A DNA stretch of 64,000 nucleotides from Paramecium tetraurelia (GCF_000165425.1 NW_001799648.1:186001-250000); one strand, 5' to 3'. Shown: positions 38,957 through 51,409, counted from the stretch's first letter. Program-made: numbers and translations. The notes: generated by a model from the letters alone, not told the origin.

Positions 38957-40487
38957 TCAAATCAATTGTGCATTCCAAATAGCTAGAGTTTGACTAGAAA
39001 ATCCATAACTAATTTGAGGGCCCAATTAGTTTTTTAACCATCCAGATCCAAAAACATTTTTGCCAATCAAATTTTAGTCGAGGCCAGTCTTAATGATACT
39101 TAAAATTTAATTTATCTAGTATATACCTTTCCAAATTCTTCAGACTCCAAATACCATAATTAGGTGCTTCTTGGAATTTCAAAAGGAGTAAATGATATTC
39201 CTTAATAAACTAATTTAATTAAATTGCAATTATACGAAGTCTATGTATTCTGAGAATTCTCTGATTGCTAATTTCATCTCAACATCGATATCGAAACCTG
39301 TTATCAATATGCCTTGAGTAATGACCTAACAGTGATGTCCCAATTACACTGAAATGCTATTGTTTATCACAGCCAAATCAGTCAACCCTATAAAACTATG
39401 AGTAATAAGTTTGCATTAAACTATCAGTTCTGTGTTTAACTTGAAGGAATAGTAGGCTGAAGGAATCATTGTTCTCAAATCTCCAGTCTTATAAGAGAAC
39501 CCCTGAATTGGGAAGTTATTGTTAGTAATAGTGTCATCAAACATTCCATTCTCAGCTCCATAGTTAAAGTAGGATTTGAGGAGATCCATTGAGATTCCGA
39601 ACGAATAAGTGTTTAACTTGATCTAATGGACATCCAAGGGCGTTGTGAACTCGGTCTAATAGTTAAAGATTTCCACATTTAATCCAAGGACATAATTCTA
39701 ATCATTGAAGTTAAGTCCTTAGAATATGATGTTCTCTATGGATTCTATGATTTTAGGGTTTGGATCATCGAACTAATAAAATTCAAACATGGTGAAACTG
39801 ATTTTATTGGATATCAATTTCTCACTTACAAACAATTTCAATTTTGAACAAAATTTTTCAGAATGATCCTCATAGTACTGATTTATCATGGGATTTAAGA
39901 ATCTGATAGAGTTCATAGCATTTACGACTTCCATCTTCTATACTTCTGTTAATCCTTCCAAATTCACTTGAGTGATTGTGAAATCCATTGTCATATTCGG
40001 ACATTCATACAATTTATATGCAATAGTCTATATTTTTTATAAATTCCCATTTTTACTTTATTGTTTTAATGAACCCAAACAGAGTAATTCATTGATAATG
40101 GTTGAGTGTATAATGTACCATACACTAATTTATTTTGATAATTAGTAGTAAAATCAACTTAATACTTTAATAAATTGTTGTTAATATCGATTGTTCCAAA
40201 TTCAGCATATGTTTTATCAGTACTTGAAATAGTTTGTTTGCTGGTGTCAACACTTGGTATCACTCTTGTTGGAGTAAATGTAGCATCTAAAAATGGAACA
40301 CTCTCCTTAGGCAATACACACCCCTAACTTGTTATCGCTTGAGAAAATGCTTAAGTTGGGATGTCTTAAAATTATATTATATGATACAGGGTTTCCAATC
40401 CACAGTCTGCATGTAATTCACTTCATCCAATTCATTTTTTGTAATTTCTGCTGCCTTAAGCAAACAAATAATAAATATTATAAACAT
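38957..40487 (-). CDS. Secreted or lumenal protein, unknown family
   Basis: Five exons give 474 aa; introns at 40365-40387 (23 nt, AAG), 40028-40056 (29 nt), 39210-39235 (26 nt) and 39099-39126 (28 nt, AAG). It begins with a signal peptide (MFIIFIICLLKAAEI). The body has alternating beta-strand text (YAEFGTIDINNNLLKYQVDF, LYTQPLSMNYSVWVH), then an alpha/beta mix, and ends with APNYGIWSLKNLESIIKTGL and LGPQISYGFSSQTLAIWNAQ. The two-domain beta/helix order recalls lipid-binding BPI/LBP-like proteins, but no diagnostic motif lets me assign it. The 3' end stops 27 bp from the tRNA. Confidence 0.75.
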
Positions 40488-40792
40488 AAAAAAATAATAC
40501 ACTCTTTTCTAATTTACGAATATGCGATTTCAGATTAGAAAAAAACAAGATTATGTTATTATTGATAATTGAATGAAATTTGGAAGCCATTTGTGGAACA
40601 GAAGAATAATCTGAAATTCCAATAATAGTCCTTAGATTTATACATACCCCTCTATTATCTGGAATTCATTGACATTCCTCTGCTCTATAAAAGGATGATT
40701 AATTTTGTGAATGCAGATTTTATTAAATATAAATATAATTATTTTGGACTCTTTTCTTTGTCCAATATTTATTATTTTTAATAATAATTAAT
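40488..40792. other. Intergenic between divergent genes
   Basis: A 305-bp AT-rich spacer between the secreted protein and the ZPR1-RRM gene, presumably with both promoters. No recognisable element. Confidence 0.5.
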
Positions 40793-42199
40793 ATGGATAA
40801 CATTTAGCAAATATTTGATACTCTGTAGGAGGATTAAGAAAGTAATTTAGTTCCATTATGATTCTAGTCACCATTAAGGATAATAAATGTAGCAATTGTG
40901 ATAAACCTAGCAAAACCAAAATTTCTATCAAAAATATACCTAATTTTTAACATATTTTTATAATCTCATTCAATTGTCAATCATGTGGATATAAAAATGA
41001 TGAGGTAAGATTCAGAAAAGAAAAGCAAGAAAAGGGTATTAAATTGCAATTAAAAATCAATCAGCCTCAAGTATTGCTTATTTAAAATAATCATAGATAC
41101 TTTAATATAGAATAATCCGTTCTCAACAATGCAAGGTCTCCATTCCTGAATTAGAGTTTCAAATGTCAACCAATAAGAAGAGCTGCATTAATACTTTAGA
41201 GGGATTCATTGAAAATATCATCGATGAATTATCAAGAGATTAAATAGAGAGAAAGAACTGCTAAGGAGAGTTATATTCAGGCATTCAATATATCATTGAG
41301 AACCTACAACAATACCAATAGAATAAGAGACTCCCATTTCATTGGAATATGGACGATCCATCTGGCAACAGCTTCATAATTAGTCCTAGTCAATTCCCTC
41401 AAGATGATCACCTAAATATTCAATATTACACCAGAGAAGAAGATGAATTCGAGACTATTTTTAAAAAGAAAGAAAATCCCTAACAAAAAGATCAAATCTA
41501 AGAGGAATCAAAGCCCAAATAGTAATTTTACTTAAAGATTAGAGGACTACCATTTCAATGCACTAAATCAGATTTAATAAACTTCTTGGAAATGCCTCGT
41601 CTTAAAAAAGATATGCTGACAATGAAATTTTAATAAAATGGTTTGTTCACTGGTGAAGCATATGTTCAAGTCAACTCAATCGAGGATTTGGAATATTTAA
41701 GAACCTTTCATAAATCCCAAATGGATCATCGCTATCTAGAAATATTTAACAGTTGCTTTGATGAGTATAATAAAGCACAAAAATCAAATCAGTTCTTAAA
41801 GAAGATCAATCCTAAAATAACATCTGAGGTAGGTAATATAAATGAAGAAAATGAGTATCAGTGTTAACAACAAGGAGTGCTAAAGTTAAGAGGACTACCC
41901 TGGTCAAGTACTGAATAGGATGTACGAACTTTCTTTAAGAGTATCCATTCATTTTCTATACCTTAGATAATTCAAAAATCAAAACAATTAAATTTCTTTA
42001 TGATGATACTGGGAAAGCCAAAGGGTAGTGTTTTGTATTAGTGAAGAACTTAGAGACAGCTGAAAAGTTGAAATAAAAATACCATAAGAAATCCTTAGGG
42101 TCTCGCTATATTGAAGTAATAAATGATCGTAACATTATTAAAGGTTTTTATATGCAATCAAAGAGAATATCTTGCTTGCTTTCAAAAGACCTATACTGA
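40793..42199 (+). CDS. Single ZPR1 zinc-finger module fused to two quasi-RRMs
   Basis: Four exons give 442 aa; introns at 40842-40867, 41071-41096 and 41941-41966 (all 26 nt, TAG). Residues 20-60 are a ZPR1 C4 zinc finger (KCSNC ... IPNFQHIFIISFNCQSCGYK), followed by the ZPR1 continuation IIRSQQCKVSIPELEF, TLEGFIENIIDEL and LPFHWNMDDPSGNSF. Canonical ZPR1 has two such modules; here only one is seen. In the same frame follow RGLPFQCTKSDLINFL and, about 110 residues later, RGLPWSSTEQDVRTFF with the RNP1-like KAKGQCFVLV: the quasi-RRM type of hnRNP H/F and ESRP. ZPR1 binds eEF1A and links to SMN; qRRMs bind G-rich RNA. The reading between the parts is continuous. Confidence 0.85.
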
Positions 42200-42404
42200 G
42201 AGAAAGAGGAGCGTTAGTCCTTGAAATAAGATGTGATAATTTAATAACTTTATTTTAAATATCATAAATGATAGATATTTTTAATTCTAATTTAAGAGTG
42301 AGAATATTTTATTAGTTGAATAACTTTTATGAATTATTAATAAGTTAAACACCAATAGCTTTAGAGATCTGTTTCTATTAGAACAATATTGAGTTATAAG
42401 TAGA

Positions 42405-43949
42405 TCAATGAAATGAGTAATAAAATTACTATTTTATTTGAGAGATCATAAGATCATATTTAGTATAATACTAATTACTGGAGTATACATTAAATGTTTA
42501 ATTGAAATATTATGATTGATTTTAATTTTATTTCTCACTTATAAACTCTTTCTGGGTTGTATTCCCAAATTGTGAGTTATGGTATATTGAATCTACAATA
42601 GGTTTATAGATTTCTTTTCCATCCTTAACTAAATGGTGATCCATTCTTTCTTTGCAATTCTTACAAATAGGAGATCTTATTCCAACTATAAAATTCCCCT
42701 ATTTTAAATAGCAAATAATACAAGTGGTTAGGTTTTGAAATGAAAGAAATGTTTGAAAGCAGAGCAATCTCGTTACTAGGAAACCGAAAAAAATGGTATT
42801 TGTAAGAAAGTAAATTGAAAAAAATTTTAAGAGAGGGTTGTAATGATCAAATTCTAGATTTTGCAATGTCTAAAAACTAGTTTATTGAAATTTAATACGC
42901 TAATAAAGGCATAGTAGATTTCTTGAATCTAAAATACTAGGGAACCAATAATAGACACATCTATTTCTTTCTCCAATGCAATTGCCAGCCCAAGGACAAT
43001 GATGGTCATAACAAGCTACACATTTGTTGCATGACTGACAATGTTTGGCTCTTGCTAATTGATCAATTGAACAAATAGGACAATATCTAATGTATTCAAG
43101 AAAGTTAAACCTTTTCTCTATGAAAACCTTATTCACTGCTCTAGTTGATTGAGTGATTTTGTTTCTCTCTGACATTCCTGGAGAGTACTATTCACTTATG
43201 TATTCATTCTAAACAGAATGCACTTAAATCGAGAGTTGTGGTTCAATTTTGTTGTTCTTTCTTTTCTCTTCACTCATACCCTTTTGTTGAGTTTTTTTGC
43301 CTTCTGATTTCTATACATCTGCTTCTTTTTATTCATCATTATTAGTGTTAGGAACAATATTTTCATGTTCATTTTGACTTGTGATCGAAAATGCTTATGT
43401 GGATGGTTATTTGGAGTCGAAATCTTGAAATGCTTTTTAGCCTTTGATAGGAGATGGATACTTGTCTGGAGTCTTGGTGAAGGATGGAATTTAATTAATA
43501 TCGAATTCTGGTAATTGATTAACATCGATTGAGGCTTCACAGGGTAATTCTCTATAAATATTAAAAATAGCTACTATTCATTTTCAGATTTTTACTCTTG
43601 GACTACGTTTTATTATTCAATTATGGGGTAGGTTCGAGCATTGGAAGGGATGGCTTAAAATTAAAACATTTTGCGTTTTTATGTTATTTAATTTGAACAT
43701 TCAGTATTGCTAGGACTCCTAATGATAAGATAGCCAGGCTATTTCTTAAATGGTTTGTTACATCTTCGAAGGAAGTCTTAGCATAAAATCCTATTGACAA
43801 TATCACGACAATTGCAAAGTAATAAAAGGAAACAGTTGAAAAATCAAACAATGAAGGATTGAGGATCCCATAAATCGTTAAAGTACTTCCTTAAAGAATT
43901 AAATAAATGAGAGGGGCTATCTAAATAAGTTGGTGATACCTATCTTCAT
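42405..43949 (-). CDS. DHHC palmitoyltransferase; 5' end unresolved
   Basis: The catalytic zinc domain is clear: YCPICSIDQLARAKHCQSCN, KCVACYDHHCPWAGNCIGE, NRCVYYW, with the DHHC tetrad intact. Before it are two membrane spans (IAPLIYLILQGSTLTIYGIL and VSFYYFAIVVILSIGFY) and a polar loop of about 190 residues joined over a 22-nt intron (43574-43595). After it comes one more span (IYFLTNTIFFGFLVTRLLCF) and a tail. It should S-acylate membrane-linked proteins at Golgi, ER or plasma membrane. The first spans are in a frame with no ATG. The nearest ATG (43949) needs a 50-nt intron to join, longer than any other here. The stop at 42405 is the first TGA in the tail frame. Confidence 0.75.
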
Positions 43950-44031
43950 GATTGTTAGTGTTTTTAATTTATTAATTTTGGAATCTCCGTATTAATATGA
44001 GGTTTTGAAAATATTATATATATATATCATA

Positions 44032-47000
44032 TCAATCATCTTCGTCATTTCCACATAATGCAACTACATGACAGCGATTTGGAGATTCTTTTTTTTACAC
44101 CACTTCCTCTATAGTTTATTAAGCAGCAAATTGCATAAAGATCTGTTCCAAATTAGGTTGACTAATCTGAAAATCTTTAATCAATTGCAATTCCTTTTAC
44201 AGTTTCTCTTAAAAGAAATGAAATGTCTAATGGAATTAGAATCCAGCCAATGGGAACTTACAAATAATTTTGCCAGAATGCATATCATCAACAATATAAA
44301 TATTGCCGAAATGCTTCGTAATCTCCTAAATGATGTTTGGTCTATTATTCTAATAATCCTTAGTAATCAATTAGAGCATGGTTGCATCTTTATCCTAAAA
44401 ATGATACTACACATAAAATTACTAGATTATTTATTGGCTCAATCACAACTCGATATCCATCTCCAAATTTGGATCTCAAATGCTGCACCGATCCTAGACA
44501 AGCAAATCTACCATTCACTTAGATTGCAATCTTATTACAAAGACTTTCAGCTTCATCCATGGTGTGAGTAGTTAGAATAACCGAACTCTACCTTAATTTG
44601 ACTCCTTATTGTATTGCATTCCATAAAAATCTTCTTGCAATTGGATCAACTCCTGAGGAAGGTTCATCAAAAAATTACATATTGGTTCCGCCCATCAAAG
44701 CCAAAGCAACACATAATTTTCTTTTATTCCCTCCACTCAATTATGAAGCCAATGTATTTTCATAGGCTGTCAATTGCATCACTTTCATAAAGTATTCTAT
44801 TGTTTGATTCACATCTTCTCCTCTTAAGCCTTTTAAGATAGGCCCAAGATTTGTAAGTGTCTTCTAACGTTTACTATATCATATAGACTATCAAATTAAG
44901 GACAGATTCCAACATTCTGATACACATCTCCCAACCCTTTTTTAACTTCCTAATGTTCTAATAGAATAGTTCCTGTGGATGGCTTCAATTTTGAAGTAAT
45001 CATGTTAAAAGTAGTTGACTTACCAGCCCCATTTGGACCCAATAACCCAAAGATCTGTCCAGGTTCTACTCCGAATGAAGTTCCCTTTACTGCCTAGAAT
45101 CCATTGGCATATGTCTTTGATATTTTCCTGGGCGATTACTCTGTCTTAACAACTCTGAACTTCAACTCTTTTTTCCTCTTAAATTACATCATCATCCTAA
45201 TTCAGGCTTAAGACTCCTCCAGATTGTGCACCTAAGAGTTCTCTATTGTCAATTAAATAAGTTATGTAGAAATAGAGACATGCTTAAAAGAGCATGATGA
45301 TCATAAAGACAAATGGATAAACATTTTCAAATATATCTCCATCGGTTACATTATTATCTTTAGCAATCTAATTATATACAGCCATGAATCCACTAAAAGT
45401 AGCTAATGAAGGGCACAAAAATGATAAAATCCAAAGAACACCCTCAACTTTTATGCTCACTATATAAATTACTGAAGCAATCATAAAGAACCCAAATAAT
45501 TGAATGAATACTAAGGATCTAACTGCTGATAAGAATGAAGTAAATAGCCAAGACAATATATAACTAAGTGGTAAGTATGCTAAGTAACAACAAAATATAA
45601 GTCCATAAACATTTCCATTATTAATTGCTTCAACACCAAAAATGTTTACTGTTATGATAAATACAATCAGTAAAATAATGCAAACTGTGATATCATAAAT
45701 ATAATATCCTAGCCAATATGGTAATGTTCTGCATCCCATCACATTTAAAGCATATTTCTACTTTTTTTCTCTTTCTTCAACAGGAGCACTTCCTATTTAA
45801 GAACTAGCCATGGATGCACCTATCAATATGTAGACATACGCGTCAATTAAGGCAATCTCTCCAAAAACTAAATTCTTATTGACATCGTCATCCAATGTTG
45901 GTTCTATTGCGTTGTATGTAATTTTTGTAACTATAGGAGCTACAATTGCAAAAAAGGATGGCATAAACACACACATCGTATATCTTTTGGCTGTCATAGT
46001 ATAATGTTTTTTTGAGTAAACAGGCCCAAAGTTGCAATCCAAAATTGTATTCAGGTGGTCTACTCAAACATTCAGGAGGTATGATTTTGTTGAATTCATC
46101 TGTTATGTCAATGTTAATTTTTGAATCTTCATTTGTAACTTGTTTCCCTGATGCTTTATCAAGGAAGGATTCTTCATCCATTCCGATAGATTGATAAATG
46201 CTTCTTCCAAAGTATTCATCATCAGATTAACTTAAATGCAAGGATCTCTTTCGAGTTATTCAAATAATGGCAAGAACTTATCCTTCTATTTGAAAGGCAC
46301 TTGAAATATCATACTATCTGAAGAAGTTTAACTATTCAATTTTGCTTGAGGAATGAATTGTTGAACCACATTAACAATTTTCTTGCTTTTTTCACTCCAC
46401 ATTTATGGGTTGTTTGTTTTATCATACAAACTCAAATGATATCCAATTCCAAAGTTCATCTTTATAAATTCGACAGATCCTACTGTTAGCAACCTACCCT
46501 TGGCCATGATGGCTAATCTCTCTGACAAGACTTCAGCTTCATCTAAATGATGAGTTGTCAGCACCAGACATCTACCTTCGTTTTTTACTTGTATTAAGAT
46601 TTCCCAAATCTTCTATCTTGATATTGGATCCATTCCTGATGTTGGTTCATCAAGAAATACAACCTTGGATTGTCCAATCAACGAAATGGCCAAACTTAAT
46701 TTTCTTCTCGTCCCTCCTGACAATTACTTAACTAATTTGGTTCTATCGTTTAAGAGATCGCATTTATTAATAATCTAATCTATTTCCATTTGAAGTTCCT
46801 TCTCATCTATTCCCTTTATTTTCCCATAATATTATAAATGCTAATCACAACTTAAACTATCATATAGAGCATCTTTTTAAGGACAAAATCCCAAATAATT
46901 TCTAATAACATCGAAATCATTGTCAGTCCCATAATATGTAATGGCTCCACTATCTCTTTTTATTAGACCTGTCAATATTGAAATGAGAGTGGTCTTTCCA

Positions 47001-48219
47001 GCTCCATTATGACCTAATAAACAGAGAATCTAAGAATCATATATTTAGAGTGTAACACCATTGACAGCCATAAGCTCATTAAAGCTTTTCTTCACATTTT
47101 TTATTGATATAGCTCTCTTGAATCATAAATACTAATAATTACCTTGGACTTATTTTAGGATTATCAAAAACTTCATGATAGATAGCTGAACTATTGTCTT
47201 CTTATATTTCAGATTACCTTGTACCAATAATAGGTTTATTCATATTGGTTAGTTCGTATTGATTTGAAACATCCTCCCCTTAAATTTGGTATTTTTTTCC
47301 AATAAAGAACAAGGGATGTTTATTTGTTCCATATTCATTGGGCAGAACTTACTCCAAATATAAATACAAAATTCCATAAAACAATATTTCAGCTCCTTAT
47401 AATCCAAAATACAGAGCAACTCCTAAAGGGGGTTTAATTCCTTTATTAATTGTTCCTAATACTTAATTGTAAGGATAAGTATCAAACAAAAATGATGGAA
47501 AAATAATCCCGAAAAGAATTACTATCCAAGAATGCCTAGAGTTTTAATATGCAAATTACTTTTAAAAATAGGGGATGCTGAGTAATGCTGAACAAAGAGA
47601 TCCAAAAATGTTGAGTAACATTGATACATCAGCTCCATTTTTTGGTTGATCAAACAATGTTGTTAAGAAATATTGCTAAGCTGTCAATCCTATTGCATAC
47701 AACAGATAACTTCCAATTTATTGGATAGGATTAAAGAATTGGATCTTTACTTGATAGGAATCAATCTTGTATTCTATTTCTTGGGGTCCAAAACATCCTG
47801 TAGGCACAGCTAAAGCTAGAAAGAATATTGAGACAGCCAATATTCGAGCAAGGTTGAAGAGGAGCCAACCTAACTAATAAGCTGATTGTTTGAGACCCAT
47901 GATCTAAAGATATGTGATGAAGAATGATTACTTTTTAAATCTCTTTTTATCTGTCGCTTTTTTCTGAAATCATTGCTGTGACTATATACCTCGAACTTAT
48001 CAAAAGAGTCATTGGTATAAACTCAGCCCCGATTTACAGCAGTGCAGGACTGGATGTCTCTTCTATTGTAGGGATATGCTGCATATTGTTACTTCCAACG
48101 AGGAGGATGATGAAAACAAGAAGAGCCACGAAGAACTCTTGTCTGAATTATCTTTCTTGGTAATAAATAGAGAAATTCTTGTGGAAAACAACAGTCGTTT
48201 GTTGCCAAATGCTCGTCAT
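44032..48219 (-). CDS. ABC transporter, ABCA-type full transporter
   Basis: About 1360 aa in one chain: TMD1-NBD1-TMD2-NBD2. Introns: 47904-47931 (28 nt), a junction near 47115-47142 (acceptor uncertain), 44395-44422 (28 nt) and a frame-neutral 30-nt candidate near the N-terminus. NBD1 has Walker [10 protein letters not shown], signature [10 protein letters not shown] and Walker [16 protein letters not shown]2 has [19 protein letters not shown] and [10 protein letters not shown]. After NBD1 a span-rich TMD2 includes [20 protein letters not shown]. The block [18 protein letters not shown] before the TMD1 helices matches the ABCA 'MMG' loop. ABCA proteins usually move lipids. NBD2 has Ser in place of Thr in the Walker B region (DEPSSG), a mild change. 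Confidence 0.92.
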
Positions 48220-48328
48220 TCCTTTGATGGAATATTATTTTATTTAACAAAAATTTATTCTATAATCTGAATATTTCAGATTTAATTAACAATGCTAATT
48301 CTGTATTCATTATTCCTTATCAATTAAT

Positions 48329-48619
48329 ATGCTTGCTCAAAGAGGTCAAAAATAATTTGAGTTTGCACTTACATTGTTGGGAAAAGAATGGAGAAAGAAA
48401 AAGTTGAACAAAAAAGTTATTAAAGAATTGTCGAAATTACCACAAATTTTGGTAAAAATAATTGATTAAATTGATATTAATAAAAATGTTAAACATTTGA
48501 GAAATAAAATGACTTCATATTTTCATTCATAAGTGCTTCGAACTAAGAGATTAGTTTTGATTGCAATAGGATTCTCTATAAAACTCGAGCATGTCAAGTA
48601 TTTGACAGGTTACTGTTGA
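48329..48619 (+). CDS. Possible small basic protein, 96 aa
   Basis: One frame from ATG 48329 to TGA. The translation (MLAQRGQKQFEFALTLLGKE, WRKKKLNKKVIKELSKLPQI) looks protein-like and basic. No family is recognised. Its last 93 bases overlap the 3' end of the opposite-strand gene, so one of the two ends is probably misjudged. The length alone is not strong evidence. Confidence 0.4.
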
Positions 48620-50035
48620 GTATTGGCTGATAATGCTCTAGGATGAGGCTTAATCAATTGGGCATCCTTATATAACTTGAGTTGTGGGCATTTGTTATTT
48701 TGACTTCCCGTTGTTATTAGGACTATTGTTGTGTTTGCTTACATCAATTTATTCTTTTTTAGATTGTTAATCAGACTACTTATATACATTATTTACCTAC
48801 TTTTTAATCTATAAGATAGACTTTCTGATGATGACTTTGTTTTTAATGGGGGACATTTTCGGTTAAACGGTCTGCTTTTGCATACAAGGACACAAACTGT
48901 CAAAAATGGGTTTAAGTTGAATATTGCAGAAATGATAATCTTGATTATTCTACAGTGTAGTGTATTTTTCTTTGATTAAATTGGGGTATTCGGTCTCAAC
49001 ATTTTAGACTCTAGAATAAGAGTGATATTACCTTTTCAATGCGTAGTTGGTATAGTCAAAGACACTCTATTAGATGAGATTGTTTCTTAATCGAATCTTA
49101 TCACAGAGAGCATCATAGTTAGTTTTAAACTCTTCATAATTTTGAGATTGTCTCTTGACTGTCTGATAATCACATATTTAAATGTTCTGTTCATCCAGAT
49201 CCTCAATGACAGTGGTGATATTGGCAAACATGGAGGCGAATGGAGCTTTTTCGATCTCTTTGAATTTGTTTCTGAGATATAACGTAGGAGTTTCAGTAGT
49301 TGGAGACAAATCGCAAGAACTGTTTTATTTTTAGATAAATTACCTTTGTATTTTTGAAATAGTGATTTGTTTTCGTTTGATTCTATCTACCTTATTGATC
49401 ATGGTTGTGGTAGGAGGCTTTTCAACTAATTTGACTTCTTCGATCTTTTGTGTTGATGAACGAATGCGTTGATTTTCTATTCTAATTTTCTGTGGAGATG
49501 GTTCTTTCTTGACTTGATTACTCAATTCTTCGACGAAATCTCTGTATTGTTTACGAGAGGTTCCTAAAAGTGACTTAATTAGATCAGTCACTAATGAGAT
49601 ATTTCCAACTCTGACTGCTTGCTTAAATTGTACTTTTAATTGAGTATCCTAATTCAGATGCTTCTGGAAGCTTGAATGAAGTGTGTAATAATTTTCCAAA
49701 TATTAATACATATTACATGTAGGTGTATAGGGGATTTCTAAAAATTGATTGCTGATAGCTTTCATCATTTCATTTGTCTTGACATAGATGTGACTAAAAT
49801 TAGAAATCTAAATGTACCACATTTGTTCTTCGTTGTATTGTTTGGTGTTTCGAATCACTCCTATGATCCAATTCTCCTTCTCTGCTCTTATCTTCTCCTC
49901 TTCCTTCAACTTCCTTACCATAGAGTATACAGTCAATCTCTCCTACTGCTAATTGCCCTTGATCTAATAAATAGCCTCCTAAATCTCATTTATTTTGGCT
50001 TTCCTTTGCTATATAGCCCCCAATAGTTCATCCAT
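48527..50035 (-). CDS. Coiled-coil containing protein, 487 aa
   Basis: Three exons; introns at 49320-49343 (24 nt, CAG) and 49011-49031 (21 nt, TAG). The N-terminal 100 residues are a charged coiled coil (MDELLGAIQQRKAKINEIQE, RKLKEEEKIRAEKENW). A globular-looking block follows (FLEIPYTPTCNMYQYLENYY, QAVRVGNISLVTDLIKSLLG). The second half is polar and Ser/Gln/Lys rich. No family is recognised. Its start lies 29 bp from that of the divergent G-patch gene. The 3' end is uncertain because of the overlapping plus-strand ORF. Confidence 0.7.
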
Positions 50036-50064
50036 TTTAGAGTAAAATAATTTTTTATTATTAG

Positions 50065-50616
50065 ATGGCATAAAAATTTAAAGAGAGGTTACTGTAAGGT
50101 ATGCCATTCCTTATCACATTTTTAGGTACTGGAGTATCAAACAAGAAATTCGAATCCGATTATGCAATGAAACTGATGCAGAAGATGGGATGGAATCAAG
50201 GTCAAGGACTCGGCAAGAATAAAGATGGTCATACAGACTGCGTATAAATTGAAAGAAGAGCTGATTAGTTGGCAGTACCCTATTCATTCTAAACTATAGC
50301 TTGGAGCCTAACAGTACAGTCTGGGATAAAGTTGGAATGACTTGTGGTGGGAATAGAGCTATTCAAGCAGTCTCAAGAATCTTAAACCCATATCCACTAA
50401 AAATGTAATCACCATTCCTATCAAAATTAGCTTCCATAACAAAACTCCTCAGATGAAGAAGACAAATTCTCAGATTACGAAAAACATAAAATAAATCGTT
50501 CCTAAAAATCCAAACCATATGCATAATCAGCTAAAGTTCTAATTGAATAAGATAGTGATTCAGAAAATGATACCTTCATAGCAATTCAAAAGAAAAAAAT
50601 AAAAAAGACAAAATGA
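50065..50616 (+). CDS. G-patch protein, PINX1/Gno1 family
   Basis: Three exons give 166 aa; introns at 50275-50299 (25 nt) and 50405-50430 (26 nt). A G-patch at residues about 35-80 (KLMQKMGWNQGQGLGKNKDG, then LALGAQQYSLGQSWNDLWW) matches PINX1/Gno1, including the LGA and W.....W after the core. The C-terminus is Ser/Asp then Lys rich (KKKIKKTK). PINX1/Gno1 G-patch proteins activate the helicase Prp43/DHX15 in ribosome biogenesis. Animal PINX1 is longer, with a telomerase-inhibitory C-terminus that is not seen here. Confidence 0.85.
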
Positions 50617-50957
50617 TCATAATTAGATCACCATTCAAAAACCTATAACTTATTTACAATTTAACTATTCTAACTCCTCTCCTTCATGTTTTCTTAAGAT
50701 TCTACTATAATACATAAAATATGTATGCCATTTATTTTTGTATGATACTTATAGTTATAAAAGCTTTCCTTAATTTTCCTTTGACTATCTTACTGCTACT
50801 ATGAGATTGGTCTTTCTTTTTACTTAATTCATCTCTTAATCCTCTTAACAATTATATTAATATTTATAAATTTAATTCTATCATAATAATATTAAAGAAT
50901 TTGAGAGAATACAAAGTCAAGTTTAAGTAAAATTTATATTTATTATACTTTAATATC
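50617..50957. other. Intergenic, convergent 3' ends
   Basis: AT-rich spacer between the G-patch gene and the ELM2-like gene. No gene or RNA is seen. Confidence 0.5.
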
Positions 50958-51362
50958 TCAAAGTACATTATTATTCTATAGTTCTTCTTTCTTTATCTTC
51001 AAAGCTGAATTCACTTTGGCTCTATCAAAATTGTTTATGAAGAACATTGTAAGTATAGAGTCTTCAGAATTGAATTCTCTTCCCATCAAATAGCGAAGAC
51101 GTTTTCTTTCCATTTCAACTTCAAGCTTCAAATGCTTCTTTGAACTACCATCCCAAATTTTCAAGTTTTGACAAAACTTTTTACATTTTTGAGTATTGAT
51201 TGGTGAATTCCGAATTTCAGCTTGATAGTTCGATCCAATTCGAGGATAAATAACATGGCTTTGTTGCTTGGATATTTTCTTCTTGATTTCAACCTATTGT
51301 GATTTGAGATCGCTATCGTTGATTTATTAAGTAGTTTCATCTGTTTTGAAAGGAGTTTGCAT
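50958..51362 (-). CDS. Small protein with ELM2-like motif, 134 aa
   Basis: A single exon. The segment YPRIGSNYQAEIRNSP resembles the start of an ELM2 domain (pattern G..YQA.IP). About 50 residues on, GREFNSEDSILTMFFINNFD and AKVNSALKIKKEEL resemble its helical second half. ELM2 recruits histone deacetylases next to SANT domains in MTA/CoREST proteins; no SANT is present here. A stand-alone ELM2 chain of this size is unusual, so the call is tentative. It ends 47 bp from the following gene on the same strand. Confidence 0.5.
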
Positions 51363-51409
51363 GCTAGAATATTTAGTTAAAAAAATTATTATGTTAAACT
51401 AATATAAGC

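Noticed and set aside
44032-44034. Selenocysteine or programmed read-through at the ABC transporter TGA
   Set aside because: No structural or sequence sign supports recoding; the in-frame link to the DHHC gene has a one-in-three chance and is reported only as a finding to test.
44068-44571. Plus-strand frame of 167 codons
   Set aside because: It overlaps the second nucleotide-binding domain of the ABC transporter, whose motifs and frame on the minus strand are certain.
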